NCBI GenBank assembly: GCA_964343975.1
Contig: CAYFLU010000071.1
Location: forward strand, 1 to 15,975
Source: SCUN01 sp964343975
Lineage (GTDB): Bacteria; Acidobacteriota; Vicinamibacteria; Vicinamibacterales; SCN-69-37
Direction of reading: 5' to 3'
Length of the DNA stretch: 15,975 nucleotides
Part shown: piece by piece, positions 1 to 8,077 of the stretch
Position numbering within the stretch: the stretch's first letter is position 1
How the letters are laid out: each line of letters opens with the position of its first letter
Notes under the pieces: model-generated
Database searches by the model: none
What the model saw: only the letters and a program-made list of their open reading frames with translations
What the model was told of the DNA's origin: nothing
Position numbers and translations under genes: made by a program

Positions 1-152
1 GTCGGCATCCGGTAGAACGTGTAGTTGATCTCCACCGTGTGGAAGCGCTCGCTGTAATAGCCGAACATCTTCGGGGCCGGGAACTTCTCCGGATAGAACG
101 TGCCCCGCCATTCCGGGTAGTTGTAGCCGGAGGTGCCGACATGAACGCGCAT
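1..152 (-). CDS. DUF72 (YecE-like) family protein, 5' part only
   Basis: Only the first 50 codons are present; the gene runs off the left edge. The minus-strand reading begins MRVHVGTSGYNYPEWRGTFY and continues with a YPEKF segment, then a YYSERF and a VEINYTFYRMP stretch. A GTSGY..W.G.FYP start followed by an F..VEIN.TFYR strand is the hallmark N-terminus of DUF72 proteins, TIM-barrel-fold proteins of unknown biochemical role. The ATG at 152-150 has no Shine-Dalgarno in front of it. A weak -10-like TATCCT (161-166, minus) lies 8 nt upstream. The gene diverges from the BlaI-type repressor across 66 bp, so the repressor operators at 181-214 could also affect it. Family assignment is firm; function is unknown. 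Confidence 0.85.
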   Translation of the reverse strand, partial: MRVHVGTSGYNYPEWRGTFYPEKFPAPKMFGYYSERFHTVEINYTFYRMP

Positions 153-180
153 GGGTTTCAAGGATACCCACTTTCCCGCT

Positions 181-214
181 TGCTAATTTCTTAGCATGTG
201 CTAGTTTCTTAGCA
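181..214. promoter_or_regulatory. Tandem palindromic operators of the BlaI-type repressor, overlapping a promoter
   Basis: Two 16-bp dyads follow each other as an 18-bp direct repeat: TGCTAATTTCTTAGCA (181-196, perfect TGCTAA/TTAGCA arms) and TGCTAGTTTCTTAGCA (199-214, one arm mismatch). They end 4 nt before the repressor ATG at 219. Within them a possible promoter can be read: -35 TTGCTA (180-185), 16-bp spacer, -10 TAGTTT (202-207), placing the transcript start close to the ATG. Known BlaI/MecI/CopY repressors bind short dyads over their own promoters, so autorepression is the natural inference. Binding itself is not shown by sequence. Confidence 0.75.
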
Positions 215-218
215 TTCC

Positions 219-608
219 ATGGCCCGCACACTGAATCAGGTCCTGTCCCGACGCGAACGCCAGATCATGGACGTGCTGCACCGCCGCGAGCGCGCCACGG
301 CCGCTGAGGTGCAGGCCGACCTGCCTGATCCGCCGAGCTACTCGGCCGTGCGCGCGCTGCTGCGGATCCTCGAACACAAGGGCCACATCCGGCACTTCGA
401 CGACGGGCCGCGCTATGTCTTCGAGGCGGTCGTGCCGCGTTCCGCCGAGCGCAAGACCGCCATCAAGCACCTCGTTCGCACCTTCTTTGACGGATCGATC
501 ACCGACGCCGTGCAGGCGCTCGTGGACTCGGCCGACGGCAAGCTCACGAAAGATCAGCTCGATGACCTCGCCCGCCGCATCGCGGCGGCACGCAAGGAGG
601 GCCGGTAA
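219..608 (+). CDS. BlaI/MecI/CopY-family transcriptional repressor
   Basis: 129 residues, the usual length for BlaI/MecI repressors. Residues 8-75 form the winged helix: LSRRERQIMDVLH (helix 1), the ATAAEVQADL turn and the recognition helix around SYSAVRALLRILEHKG (40-55), followed by a wing ending in YVFEAVVPR. The C-terminal part (80-125), with the RTFFDGS and LTKDQLDDLARRI segments, matches the dimerisation region that is cut in family members when the partner M56 protease is activated. The stop overlaps the ATG of that M56 gene by 1 nt (TAATG), so the pair is translationally coupled. The start ATG lacks a Shine-Dalgarno and sits directly behind the tandem operators, implying autoregulation. 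The signal it answers to is unknown: no beta-lactamase gene is in the window. Confidence 0.93.
   Translation: MARTLNQVLSRRERQIMDVLHRRERATAAEVQADLPDPPSYSAVRALLRILEHKGHIRHFDDGPRYVFEAVVPRSAERKTAIKHLVRTFFDGSITDAVQALVDSADGKLTKDQLDDLARRIAAARKEGR
594..600 (+). promoter_or_regulatory. Strong Shine-Dalgarno for the M56/TonB gene
   Basis: AAGGAGG lies inside the last codons of the repressor gene, 7 nt before the ATG at 608. It fixes that start and contrasts with the SD-less start of the repressor itself. Confidence 0.8.
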
Positions 609-2539
609 TGCTCGCATTCGCCGCCAAGTCGTCGCTCGTTCTGCTCGTTGCCTGGGGCATCACCGCGGCGATGCGCCGCTCCTCCGCTGCCTCGCGGCAT
701 GTGGTGTGGAGTTGCGCGCTGCTCACGGTGCTGTTGCTGCCGATCGCTACGGCCCTCGTTCCGGCCCTGCCGCTGCCGTGGCTCGCCGAGATCCGCACCG
801 CGCCGTCGGCCGGGGAGTTCGTCGTCGCGCAGGCCGCATCGCTCCCGGTGATGGAGACCTTCGTCGCGGAGCCCGCGCGAACCCTCCCGGCCCCGCGATC
901 GGCCGACGCAATGCCGGCCGTGCCGCCTCGGCCGTTCCCGATCGCCGCCGTGCTCCTGATGGTCTGGGCGATCGGCAGCGTGCTCGTGCTACTCCGAATG
1001 GCTGCCGGCTTCTGGCGGCGCGCGACGCTGACACAGCGCTGCGAGCCACTCACCGACAGCCCGCTCCGCGACACCGTTCGCGCCTACGCCCGCTCGATGG
1101 GCATCGCACGCACGGTCCGCGTGCTCGTCGCGCCCTCGGAGATGATGCCCGCGACCTGGGGCCTCGTGCGCCCGCGCGTGCTCCTGCCCCCGAGCGCGCA
1201 CACGTGGCAGCCTGATCGCGTGCGCCTCGTGCTCGTGCATGAGCTCTCGCACATCGTCCGCTTCGACACCCTCACCGCCGCCATCGCGTATCTCGCCACC
1301 GCGCTCGCCTGGTGGAATCCCCTCGTGTGGCTGGCGACCTCACGCGCACAGCTCGAGCGCGAGCGCGCGTGCGACGATGCGGTGATCCGGTCGGGGCTGG
1401 CGCCGTCGAGATACGCGGAAGAGCTGCTGGCCATCGCGCAAACCCTGCCCTCGCCGTTCGCGCAGCGCCTCGCGCTGGCGATGGCCAAGCCGCACCGCAT
1501 CGAACGGCGCCTCGACGCCATCCTCGACACGCGCCAGCGCCGCACGGGCACCTCACACCTCGTGGCGGCCGCCGCCAGCGTGTTGATGGCGCTGCAGTTG
1601 CCACTCGCCGCCGTGACCACCACACCGCCAGCGGCGGAACCGCCCGCACCCGAGAACACCACACCGGCAGGAGCGTTCAACACCGGCGTCGTCGTGACAC
1701 CGCCGCGGATGCGGCGCGCACCTCAGCCTGAGGCCGTGCCGACGGACACGCTGCACAGCCGGTCGTTGTCCCCAGCGGCCCTCACACCACCGGCGTCAAC
1801 CGAGCCCCCGGCGACGTCGCCCATGCGCCTCGATCAAGAGGCCCCTCGCGCTCCCTCTTCCGCGTCGCTGGTGGGCGTGTGGGCGCCAGCAACGGAGCGC
1901 GACGCAGAGCGGCTGCAACAATACTTCGACGTCGGCATGGCCAGCATTCGCGGCCGATTCGTTGCAAGCGATGAACCCGATGGGGTGATCCTGCGTCAGG
2001 AGCTTCCCGCGAATACACGTGCCGCATTCGTCGCCGTCATGGGACGAGACCCCGATCGGGTTCCGATGTGGGCGTGTGGGTGCAAGCTCATCAGACGTGG
2101 CGACGACCTCGACCTCGCGGTTCTCTCACAGGACCGAACGGAACCCATCGCCCTCATCGCGTTCAAGCGAGACGTCGGCCAAGCGCCAGCCCCTCGTCCC
2201 ATCCCGGAAGGCCAGTTCGGCGCGGGCGCCTATCGACCCGGCAATGGCGTGTCGAATCCGATCCGCACACGCGCGGTCAAGCCCCGCTATACGAAAGAGG
2301 CACTCGACGCTCATGTTCAGGGCCGCGTTGAACTCGAAGGCATTATTCGCGTCGACGGCGTCATCACGGAGGTGCGCGTCACGAAGTCTCTCGACACCGT
2401 ATATGGCCTAGATGAAAGCGCGAAGGCCGCCGTGCGCGACATGGCGTTCGAGCCCTGCAAGATCGGCGATCAGGCGGTGCCATGCGTGGTTGTATTCGAG
2501 TTGGAGTTCCGGCTTCCGAATCCTCCGCGCTCGCGCTAG
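608..2539 (+). CDS. BlaR1-like M56 membrane metallopeptidase with C-terminal TonB domain
   Basis: 643 residues. The M56 part has membrane segments near 5-22, 33-53, 112-130, 223-245 and 317-336, the zinc motif HELSH at 211-215 and the downstream ERERACDD (250-257) that supplies the third ligand, plus the conserved HRIERRLDAILD stretch near 296-307. In BlaR1 this protease inactivates the BlaI partner, here the gene just upstream (1-nt overlap). In place of the penicillin-binding sensor of staphylococcal BlaR1 there is a Pro/Ala-rich linker (about 335-415), an unrecognised domain (about 420-530, beginning LVGVWAP and holding a CGC at 490-492), and a TonB C-terminal domain (about 550-640: KPRYTKEALDAHVQGRVELE, then MAFEPC). 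The TonB-like end should lie in the periplasm and may sense peptidoglycan or an outer-membrane partner; that is inference. It is convergent with the efflux operon, 59 bp away. Confidence 0.92.
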   Translation: MLAFAAKSSLVLLVAWGITAAMRRSSAASRHVVWSCALLTVLLLPIATALVPALPLPWLAEIRTAPSAGEFVVAQAASLPVMETFVAEPARTLPAPRSADAMPAVPPRPFPIAAVLLMVWAIGSVLVLLRMAAGFWRRATLTQRCEPLTDSPLRDTVRAYARSMGIARTVRVLVAPSEMMPATWGLVRPRVLLPPSAHTWQPDRVRLVLVHELSHIVRFDTLTAAIAYLATALAWWNPLVWLATSRAQLERERACDDAVIRSGLAPSRYAEELLAIAQTLPSPFAQRLALAMAKPHRIERRLDAILDTRQRRTGTSHLVAAAASVLMALQLPLAAVTTTPPAAEPPAPENTTPAGAFNTGVVVTPPRMRRAPQPEAVPTDTLHSRSLSPAALTPPASTEPPATSPMRLDQEAPRAPSSASLVGVWAPATERDAERLQQYFDVGMASIRGRFVASDEPDGVILRQELPANTRAAFVAVMGRDPDRVPMWACGCKLIRRGDDLDLAVLSQDRTEPIALIAFKRDVGQAPAPRPIPEGQFGAGAYRPGNGVSNPIRTRAVKPRYTKEALDAHVQGRVELEGIIRVDGVITEVRVTKSLDTVYGLDESAKAAVRDMAFEPCKIGDQAVPCVVVFELEFRLPNPPRSR

Positions 2540-2598
2540 AGGGACAACCGAACCCACGAACCGCACTCTGGACGCGGGACTCGGGCCCCAGGACTCGC

Positions 2599-3717
2599 TT
2601 AGCTCTGTTTTCGTGTGCGCGCAGCGGCCAGCAGGATCACCGCCACGCCCCATGAGAAGAGCGCGGCGAACTGCGGCCAGAGGATGTCCCAGCCGACGCC
2701 CTTCAGGAAGATGCCGCGCACGATCACGAGGTAGTACCGCAGCGGAATCAGATACGTGACGTACTGAATCACTGTCGGCATGTTCTCGATCGGGAAGATG
2801 AAGCCCGACAGATAGATCATCGGCAGCATGAAGAAGAACGTGGTCGTCATCATCGCCTGCTGCTGCGTGGACGAGAGCGACGATGAGAGCAGGCCGAGAC
2901 CGAGCGTGGCGAGCAGATACCCCACGCTGCCGAAGAGCAAGAGCGCCACGCTGCCCCGCAGCGGGACTTCGAACCAGAACACCGCCACCGCACACACAAG
3001 TAGCACATCGAAGAAGCCGATGACCGAGTACGGCAGCAGTTTGCCGATGATGAGCTCCCAGCGGCTGAGCGGCGTGACGTTCAGCTGCTCGAGCGTGCCG
3101 ATCTCGCGCTCGCGCACGATCGCCATCGACGAGAGATTGGCCGTGACCACGAGCAGGAGCAGCGCGAGCACGCCCGGGATCATGAAGTCTTTGCTCTCGA
3201 GCTGCGGGTTGAACCACACCCGCACGCGCCCGTCGAGCGGGAGTGCCGTCATCCCCAACTCGGCCGCGCGCACCTGATTGAACTGCGACACGACCGACGA
3301 GGCATACGCGAGCGCCAGCCCCGACGAGTTGGCGTCGCTGCCGTCCGCCAAGAGCTGCACCTGCCGCTTCGCGGCGTCGCCCTTCCCCATCAACGCATCG
3401 CCGAAGCCGGCCGGCACGACGATGCCCAGCCACGCCGTACGATCGGCCAGCAACCGGTCGACCTGCAACGGCCCATCGAGCTCCGCGACGATGTCGAAGT
3501 AGGTGGAACCGGCGAACTGGCCCACGAGCTGGCGGCTGGCCGGGCTGCGATCCCCGTCGATGATCGCGATCGGCACATGCCGCACGTCCGTCGTCGCGGC
3601 ATAGCCAAGCACGGTGAGCTGCAGCACCGGCGCGATGATGATCAGGCCGAAGAGGCGCGGGTCGCGGAAGAGTTCGCGAAACTCCTTCCACATGAGGGTG
3701 CGGATGCGGTGCATCAT
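2599..3717 (-). CDS. ABC-2 type exporter permease (YbhR/YbhS-like), last gene of efflux operon
   Basis: 372 residues. One membrane segment near 22-42, a large extracytoplasmic region (about 43-177), then five segments near 178-200, 228-249, 256-280, 290-310 and 350-367: the ABC-2 permease layout of the YhhJ/YbhR/YbhS group. The VRVWFNPQLESKDFMIPG stretch before the second segment and the cytoplasmic REREIGTLEQL (202-212), which contacts the ATPase, are family hallmarks. Its ATG (3717) overlaps the stop of the neighbouring permease by 4 nt (ATGA). It probably pairs with that permease as a heterodimer driven by the two operon ATPases. Substrate cannot be read from sequence; YbhFSR relatives export drugs and cations. 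Confidence 0.92.
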   Translation of the reverse strand: MMHRIRTLMWKEFRELFRDPRLFGLIIIAPVLQLTVLGYAATTDVRHVPIAIIDGDRSPASRQLVGQFAGSTYFDIVAELDGPLQVDRLLADRTAWLGIVVPAGFGDALMGKGDAAKRQVQLLADGSDANSSGLALAYASSVVSQFNQVRAAELGMTALPLDGRVRVWFNPQLESKDFMIPGVLALLLLVVTANLSSMAIVREREIGTLEQLNVTPLSRWELIIGKLLPYSVIGFFDVLLVCAVAVFWFEVPLRGSVALLLFGSVGYLLATLGLGLLSSSLSSTQQQAMMTTTFFFMLPMIYLSGFIFPIENMPTVIQYVTYLIPLRYYLVIVRGIFLKGVGWDILWPQFAALFSWGVAVILLAAARTRKQS

Positions 3718-4814
3718 CGCCGCGACAACCTCGCCGTGGTCAACGTGAGGACGACCGCAGCATAGGCCACGAGCGCCTCGAGCTGCGGCCGGATCACGTC
3801 GATCGTCACGCCTTTGAGGAGCACGCCGCGCAACGCAGTCAGGAAGTAGCGGGACGGCACCACGCGCGTGATCTGCTGCAGGACGATCGGCATGCTCGAA
3901 ATCGGGAAGATGAAGCCCGACAGGATGAACGTCGGCAGAAACGCAGCAAGCAGCGACATCTGGAACGCGACCTGCTGGGTGTCTGCCACGGTGGAAATGA
4001 AGAGCCCGGTCGACAACGCGCCAACGAGGAAGATGGCGAGGAGCAGATTCAGCGTGAGCCAGCTCCCACGCATGGGCACGCCGAACAGGGCCATGGAGGC
4101 CAGAATCACGAGCACACCCGACACCTGCGACAGGACGAGATACGGGATCGTCTTGCCGGCGATGAACGACAGCGTCGACATCGGCGCCATGCGCACCTGC
4201 TCCATCGTCCCCTTCTCTTTCTCCTTCACGATGGACATCGACGTCGCGATCACGGCCGTGATCATCGAGATGTAGGCGATGAGGCCCGGCACGAGAAACA
4301 GCGTGGAGTTCAGTTCCGGGTTGTACCAGACGCGCGGTTGCGGTATCGCGAGGTGCAGCATCTCGGCTGCGGCTTGGGGCACGGGCGTCACTTCGCGCAA
4401 GACGGCGTTCACGTAGCCGAGCACGGTTGACGCCGTGTTGGCGTTGTCGCCATCAAGCAGCACCTGCACCGTCGGCGTGCCGCCCTCGCGCTGCGTGCGG
4501 CCGAAGCCTTCCGGCACCACCAGCACCACACGCGCCTGCCCGCGCAGCAGATACTGGTTCGCCTCCTCATCGGAGTGCACCGTGTCCACCAGCGTGAAGT
4601 AGTCCGAGTGCACGAAGCCACTCACCAGCGCGCGGCTTTCGGCGGTGGCATCGCGGTCCTGCGCCACGAGCGCCACATGGCGGATGTCGAAGTTCAACGC
4701 GTAGCCGTACAGCAGCAGGAAGAATGCGGGGATGAACAACAGGATCAGCAGCGTGCGCCGATCGCGGCTGATCTGCCGGACCTCTTTCACAGCGACGGCA
4801 AACGCGTGTCTCAT
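3714..4814 (-). CDS. ABC-2 type exporter permease (YbhS/YbhR-like)
   Basis: 366 residues with the same plan as the next gene: membrane segment 21-41, extracytoplasmic region about 42-172, then segments near 173-195, 222-245, 253-275, 285-305 and 344-361. PRVWYNPELNSTLFLVPGL (160-178) and the coupling stretch KEKEKGTMEQV (197-207) are typical of the ABC-2 permease family. Its start overlaps the stop of ATPase 2 (ATGA at 4814-4811) and its stop overlaps the start of the second permease in the same way. The two permeases share little beyond the motifs, which fits a heterodimer. Confidence 0.93.
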   Translation of the reverse strand: MRHAFAVAVKEVRQISRDRRTLLILLFIPAFFLLLYGYALNFDIRHVALVAQDRDATAESRALVSGFVHSDYFTLVDTVHSDEEANQYLLRGQARVVLVVPEGFGRTQREGGTPTVQVLLDGDNANTASTVLGYVNAVLREVTPVPQAAAEMLHLAIPQPRVWYNPELNSTLFLVPGLIAYISMITAVIATSMSIVKEKEKGTMEQVRMAPMSTLSFIAGKTIPYLVLSQVSGVLVILASMALFGVPMRGSWLTLNLLLAIFLVGALSTGLFISTVADTQQVAFQMSLLAAFLPTFILSGFIFPISSMPIVLQQITRVVPSRYFLTALRGVLLKGVTIDVIRPQLEALVAYAAVVLTLTTARLSRR

Positions 4815-5788
4815 GCGCGGTCCACCACGTCCAGGAACACGTCATCGAGCGACGGCACCACCGGCTCGATGCCGTCGAGCGCGATGCCCGCGGCCGCCAT
4901 CGCACGCTGCAGCTCCGCATCCGCCGACGCGGTGCCGGCGCGGACGACCGCGTGCACGGCGGTGCCGAAGAGGCTCGTCTTCTCGACGATCGTCAGCGCG
5001 TCGGCGGTCGCCATCGCTTTCATCGGGTCGTTCGAACGAATCTCGAAGATGGGCCGATCCGCAAACACGGCCTTCAGCTCGGCAATCGTGCCGAGAGCGG
5101 CCAACTTGCCCGCCTGAATGATCGCCACGCGATCACAGCGCTCAGCTTCGTCCATGTAGTGCGTGGTCACGAGCACCGTGGTGCCGCCTCGCGACAGATC
5201 GTCGATCAGCCGCCAGAAGTCGCGGCGCGACACCGGATCCACACCGCCCGTTGGCTCATCGAGGAACAGGAGCGGCGGCTCGTGGAGGAGTGCGCAGCCC
5301 AGGGCCAGACGCTGCCGCCAGCCGCCGGCCAGATCGTGCGTCAGCTGGCGTTCGCGACCGACGAGTCCGGCCATGTCGAGCACGAACTTGCGGCGAATGG
5401 CCAGCCGATCACCGGTGAGACCGTACAACCCCGCGTAGAAGCGGATGTTCTCGTCGACGGTCAATTGCTCGTAGAGGGAGAACTTCTGCGACATATACCC
5501 GATGCGCTTCTTCACGCCTTCGGGATCCTTGCCGACGTCGATGCCATCGACGAAGGCCTGCCCCGACGTGGGGCGCAGCAACCCGCACAGCATGCGGATC
5601 GTCGTCGACTTGCCGGCGCCGTTGCTGCCGAGAAATCCAAACACTTCGCCCCGGCCCACGGTGAAGCTGACGCGATCGACGGCGACGAAGTCGCCGAAGC
5701 GCCGCGTGAGCTGGTCAACGTGGATCGCCTGCGTGGCAGGCGGCTTTGTGGCCTGCGTGGCAGGCCGGGCCGCGGGGCGGGTGGTCAT
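4811..5788 (-). CDS. ABC exporter ATPase 2 (equivalent to one half of YbhF)
   Basis: 325 residues. Walker A GSNGAGKST (54-62), Q-loop YMSQKFS (Q101), signature region DLAGGWRQRLAL, Walker B LLFLDEPTGGVD and H-loop TTHYMDEAERCD (H210). The signature reads LAGG (153-156): the usual Ser is Ala and the next residue is Trp. The catalytic Glu and His are intact. The reading frame stays open far upstream, but the start at 5788 is chosen because its ATG overlaps the stop of the channel gene (ATGA), and the upstream part would lie across that gene out of frame. Residues 1-22 are a low-complexity Pro/Ala/Thr extension with PATQA twice. The C-terminal 90 residues, ending VVPSLDDVFLDVVDRA, form the usual exporter-ATPase tail. 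It is likely the partner of ATPase 1. Confidence 0.93.
   Translation of the reverse strand: MTTRPAARPATQATKPPATQAIHVDQLTRRFGDFVAVDRVSFTVGRGEVFGFLGSNGAGKSTTIRMLCGLLRPTSGQAFVDGIDVGKDPEGVKKRIGYMSQKFSLYEQLTVDENIRFYAGLYGLTGDRLAIRRKFVLDMAGLVGRERQLTHDLAGGWRQRLALGCALLHEPPLLFLDEPTGGVDPVSRRDFWRLIDDLSRGGTTVLVTTHYMDEAERCDRVAIIQAGKLAALGTIAELKAVFADRPIFEIRSNDPMKAMATADALTIVEKTSLFGTAVHAVVRAGTASADAELQRAMAAAGIALDGIEPVVPSLDDVFLDVVDRA
5727..5765. repeat. 15-bp direct repeat in the 5' end of the ATPase 2 gene
   Basis: GCCTGCGTGGCAGGC occurs at 5727-5741 and again at 5751-5765 (24-bp period). It encodes the two PATQA units of the N-terminal extension and looks like a small in-frame duplication of a dispensable linker. 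Confidence 0.8.
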
Positions 5789-7131
5789 CGACCGCCCACC
5801 GCCCGCAGGAGCCGCGCCTCGCTCAGCCGCAACTGCGCCGCCAATTGTGTGCGCTGGAGTTCCGCTTCGAGCAGCGCCGTCTGCGCATCGAGCACTTCCG
5901 TGTTCGTCGACACGCCGGCCTTGAACCGCTCCTCCACGACGCGACGCGCTTCGGTCGCGGCGGCGACGCCTTCGGCCGACGCCTCGAGCGCCGCCTTGCC
6001 CGCCTCGACGTCCATCCGCCGCTGACGCAGTTCCACACCGAGGGCCGCGTCGAAGTCGTCCCGCCGACGCTCGAGGGCCGTCGCCTGCGCCGTCGCGACC
6101 GCGCGATCGGCCTTGGCCTTGCCGCCATCGAACAGATTCCACGACACGCTCACGCCGAGTTCCCAGGTGAGGTGCCATTCGTCGGCGCGGGGGAACACTC
6201 GCGGATTCGGTCGCGACTCCTCGATGCCTCCCGCCACGCCCACGACCGGCTTCACCGCCGCGGCGGCCGCTTCGCCGCTCTGCCGCGCGGAGTCGGCGCG
6301 GAGCGTGAGCGCCTCGCGCTCTGCCCGCCCGCCGCGCGCCTGCTCGGTGAGTGCCGCGATCGGCTTCGTCAGTAGCTGGGTGGCCGTCGCATCCGGTGTC
6401 ATGAGCGCCGACGAGGTCGTGATCGGCGTGTCGAGATCGAGGCCCACGAGGCGGCACAGATCCGCCTGCGCGATGGCCGCGCCGTTCTTCGCCTGAATGA
6501 GCGCCACGGCCTGGCGCGAGCGCTGCGCCTGCGCGGAGAGCAGATCGTTCGGCGGCAGGAAGCCCGTGTTCACGCGCGCCTTCACGTCGTTGACGTAGGC
6601 ATCGATCCGCGCGAGGCCCTGCTCCACCACCTTCACCTGCTCACGCGCCGTCACGAGCGCCCAGTAGGCGCGCGCCACATCCAGCGCCACGTCCGCCGTC
6701 GTCGCGCGCGCCTCGGCCGTCGCAGCCTTGGTGTCGAGTGTGGCGGCCGCAATCAGCGCCTCCGTGCGTCCGCTAGTGTAGAGCGGCATCGTCGCGTCGC
6801 CGCGCAGCCGGTAGTTGTTCGGGATGTCCTGGTAGAGCGAGAGCGACTGTCCCGTCGGCAGCGTGATGCCGAACGGATCCACCGGGCTCGTGCGCTGATA
6901 CGCGCCGGTTGCGGTGACCGATGGCAACTTCAGCGCCTGCCGCGCGTCGAGCGTAGCGCCGGCGGCCTCCTGCCGGGCCGCGGCCTCGGCGATGCGAGGC
7001 GCCGTCTTCTGCCCGCGCGCGATCGCGTCTTCGAGCGACAGGGTGACCGGCGCGGCCTGCGCCCAGGCCAGCGACGCCGACGTCACCACGAGCGCCACTG
7101 CGGCGCCCATCACGTGCCATTTGCTGCTCAT
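5785..7131 (-). CDS. TolC-type outer membrane efflux channel
   Basis: 448 residues. A signal peptide is evident (hydrophobic core 8-22, probable cleavage after AWAQA near 26), followed by LSLEDAIARGQKTAPRIAEA, the usual opening of the outer-membrane efflux protein domain. Two long helical repeats then alternate with short beta segments; typical fragments are ARAYWALVTAREQVKVVEQG and, near the end, LEASAEGVAAATEARRVVEE. It would form the trimeric channel that takes substrate from the lipoprotein adaptor across the outer membrane. It lies between the two ATPase genes, with ATGA overlaps on both sides (7128-7131 and 5785-5788), so it is made together with the pump. In E. coli the comparable ybh genes have no such channel gene and rely on one encoded elsewhere. 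Confidence 0.94.
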   Translation of the reverse strand: MSSKWHVMGAAVALVVTSASLAWAQAAPVTLSLEDAIARGQKTAPRIAEAAARQEAAGATLDARQALKLPSVTATGAYQRTSPVDPFGITLPTGQSLSLYQDIPNNYRLRGDATMPLYTSGRTEALIAAATLDTKAATAEARATTADVALDVARAYWALVTAREQVKVVEQGLARIDAYVNDVKARVNTGFLPPNDLLSAQAQRSRQAVALIQAKNGAAIAQADLCRLVGLDLDTPITTSSALMTPDATATQLLTKPIAALTEQARGGRAEREALTLRADSARQSGEAAAAAVKPVVGVAGGIEESRPNPRVFPRADEWHLTWELGVSVSWNLFDGGKAKADRAVATAQATALERRRDDFDAALGVELRQRRMDVEAGKAALEASAEGVAAATEARRVVEERFKAGVSTNTEVLDAQTALLEAELQRTQLAAQLRLSEARLLRAVGGR

Positions 7132-8075
7132 GCGTTTGCTCCTGCGTTCTCGCGGCGCGACACCGCGAGCCGCTCAATAAACACGTCCTCGAGCGACGGC
7201 AAGATCCGTCGCACATTCGTCACGGCGCAGCCGGCCCCCGCCAACACCTCGCGGATCCGTGCGCCTTCCCCTTCGTCGTGCACATGCACGTGCAGGCGAT
7301 CGCCGAACAGCTGCACGGCGTCATGGCCAAAGACCGGCCGGAGCGCCGCCTGCGCGGCACGCGTCGGCGTCACGACTACTTCCAACACGAGATCCCGGCC
7401 GCCCGCGCGCAGCGCATCGGGCGCGTCGAGCGCGAGCACCGTGCCTTCGCTCAGGAGCACCACGCGCGCGCATCGCTCGGCCTCATCCAGATAGGGCGTC
7501 GCGAGGAGGATCGTCAGGCCGTTGTGCAGAAACTCCGCCACGAGCTTCCAGAACTCGCGACGCGACACCGGATCCACGCCCGTCGTCGGCTCGTCGAGGA
7601 CCAACATCCGCGGCTCGTGAATGAGCGTGCAGGCCAGCGCGAGTTTCTGCTTCATGCCGCCCGAGAGCCGGTCGGCCAGTCGCCCGCGAAACGGCTCGAG
7701 GCCGGTCATCTTCAAGAGGCGTGTGCGCCGCTCGTCGAAGTGGTGCACGTTGTGCGCACGCGCAAAGAAGGCGATGTTCTCGTCGATCGACAGATCGCCG
7801 TAGAGGCTGAAGCGCTGCGAGAGATACCCGATGCTGCTCGTGGCCACGCCCCGGTCGGTCCAGGGATCCGCGCCGAAAAGGCGGATGTCACCGGCGTCAC
7901 GCTTCAGGAGGCCGCAGATCATGCGCAGCGTGGTCGTCTTGCCGGCGCCGTCCGGCCCGATGAGGCCGAACATCTCACCGGGACGCACATCAAACGAAAT
8001 CGCGTCGACGGCCGTCGTCGCGCCAAATCGTTTGGTGACGCGCGTGAGCGCGACCGCAGCCGGTCCGTCCGCCAT
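7128..8075 (-). CDS. ABC exporter ATPase 1 (equivalent to the other half of YbhF)
   Basis: 315 residues. Walker A GPDGAGKTT (40-48), Q-loop YLSQRFS (Q87), canonical signature LSGGMKQ (137-143) and Walker B MLVLDEPTTGVD (157-168, E162) are all present. The H-loop reads LLATPYLDEAERC: the switch histidine is Pro (P194). Related exporters with paired ATPase domains often show such asymmetry, which argues that this subunit works as a heterodimer with ATPase 2 rather than alone. The Asp in GPDGAGKTT and the HNVHHFDERR segment set it apart from ATPase 2, so it is not a recent duplicate. The start ATG lies 2 nt after the adaptor stop; the stop overlaps the channel ATG. Confidence 0.93.
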   Translation of the reverse strand: MADGPAAVALTRVTKRFGATTAVDAISFDVRPGEMFGLIGPDGAGKTTTLRMICGLLKRDAGDIRLFGADPWTDRGVATSSIGYLSQRFSLYGDLSIDENIAFFARAHNVHHFDERRTRLLKMTGLEPFRGRLADRLSGGMKQKLALACTLIHEPRMLVLDEPTTGVDPVSRREFWKLVAEFLHNGLTILLATPYLDEAERCARVVLLSEGTVLALDAPDALRAGGRDLVLEVVVTPTRAAQAALRPVFGHDAVQLFGDRLHVHVHDEGEGARIREVLAGAGCAVTNVRRILPSLEDVFIERLAVSRRENAGANA

Positions 8076-8077
8076 CG

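Noticed and set aside
2540..2598. Possible bidirectional terminator between the M56/TonB gene and the last permease
   Set aside because: The gap contains repeated GGACTCG-like words in direct, not inverted, orientation and no convincing hairpin with a T-tract.
2408..3691. 427-codon minus-strand frame overlapping the last permease and the M56 gene end
   Set aside because: It lies out of frame with the permease, has no membrane segments or motifs and an Arg/Ala/Gly-rich composition.
5789..6457. N-terminal extension of ATPase 2 to an upstream start
   Set aside because: The extension is out of frame within the TolC-type gene and is low complexity; the ATG at 5788 gives the operon's usual ATGA overlap.
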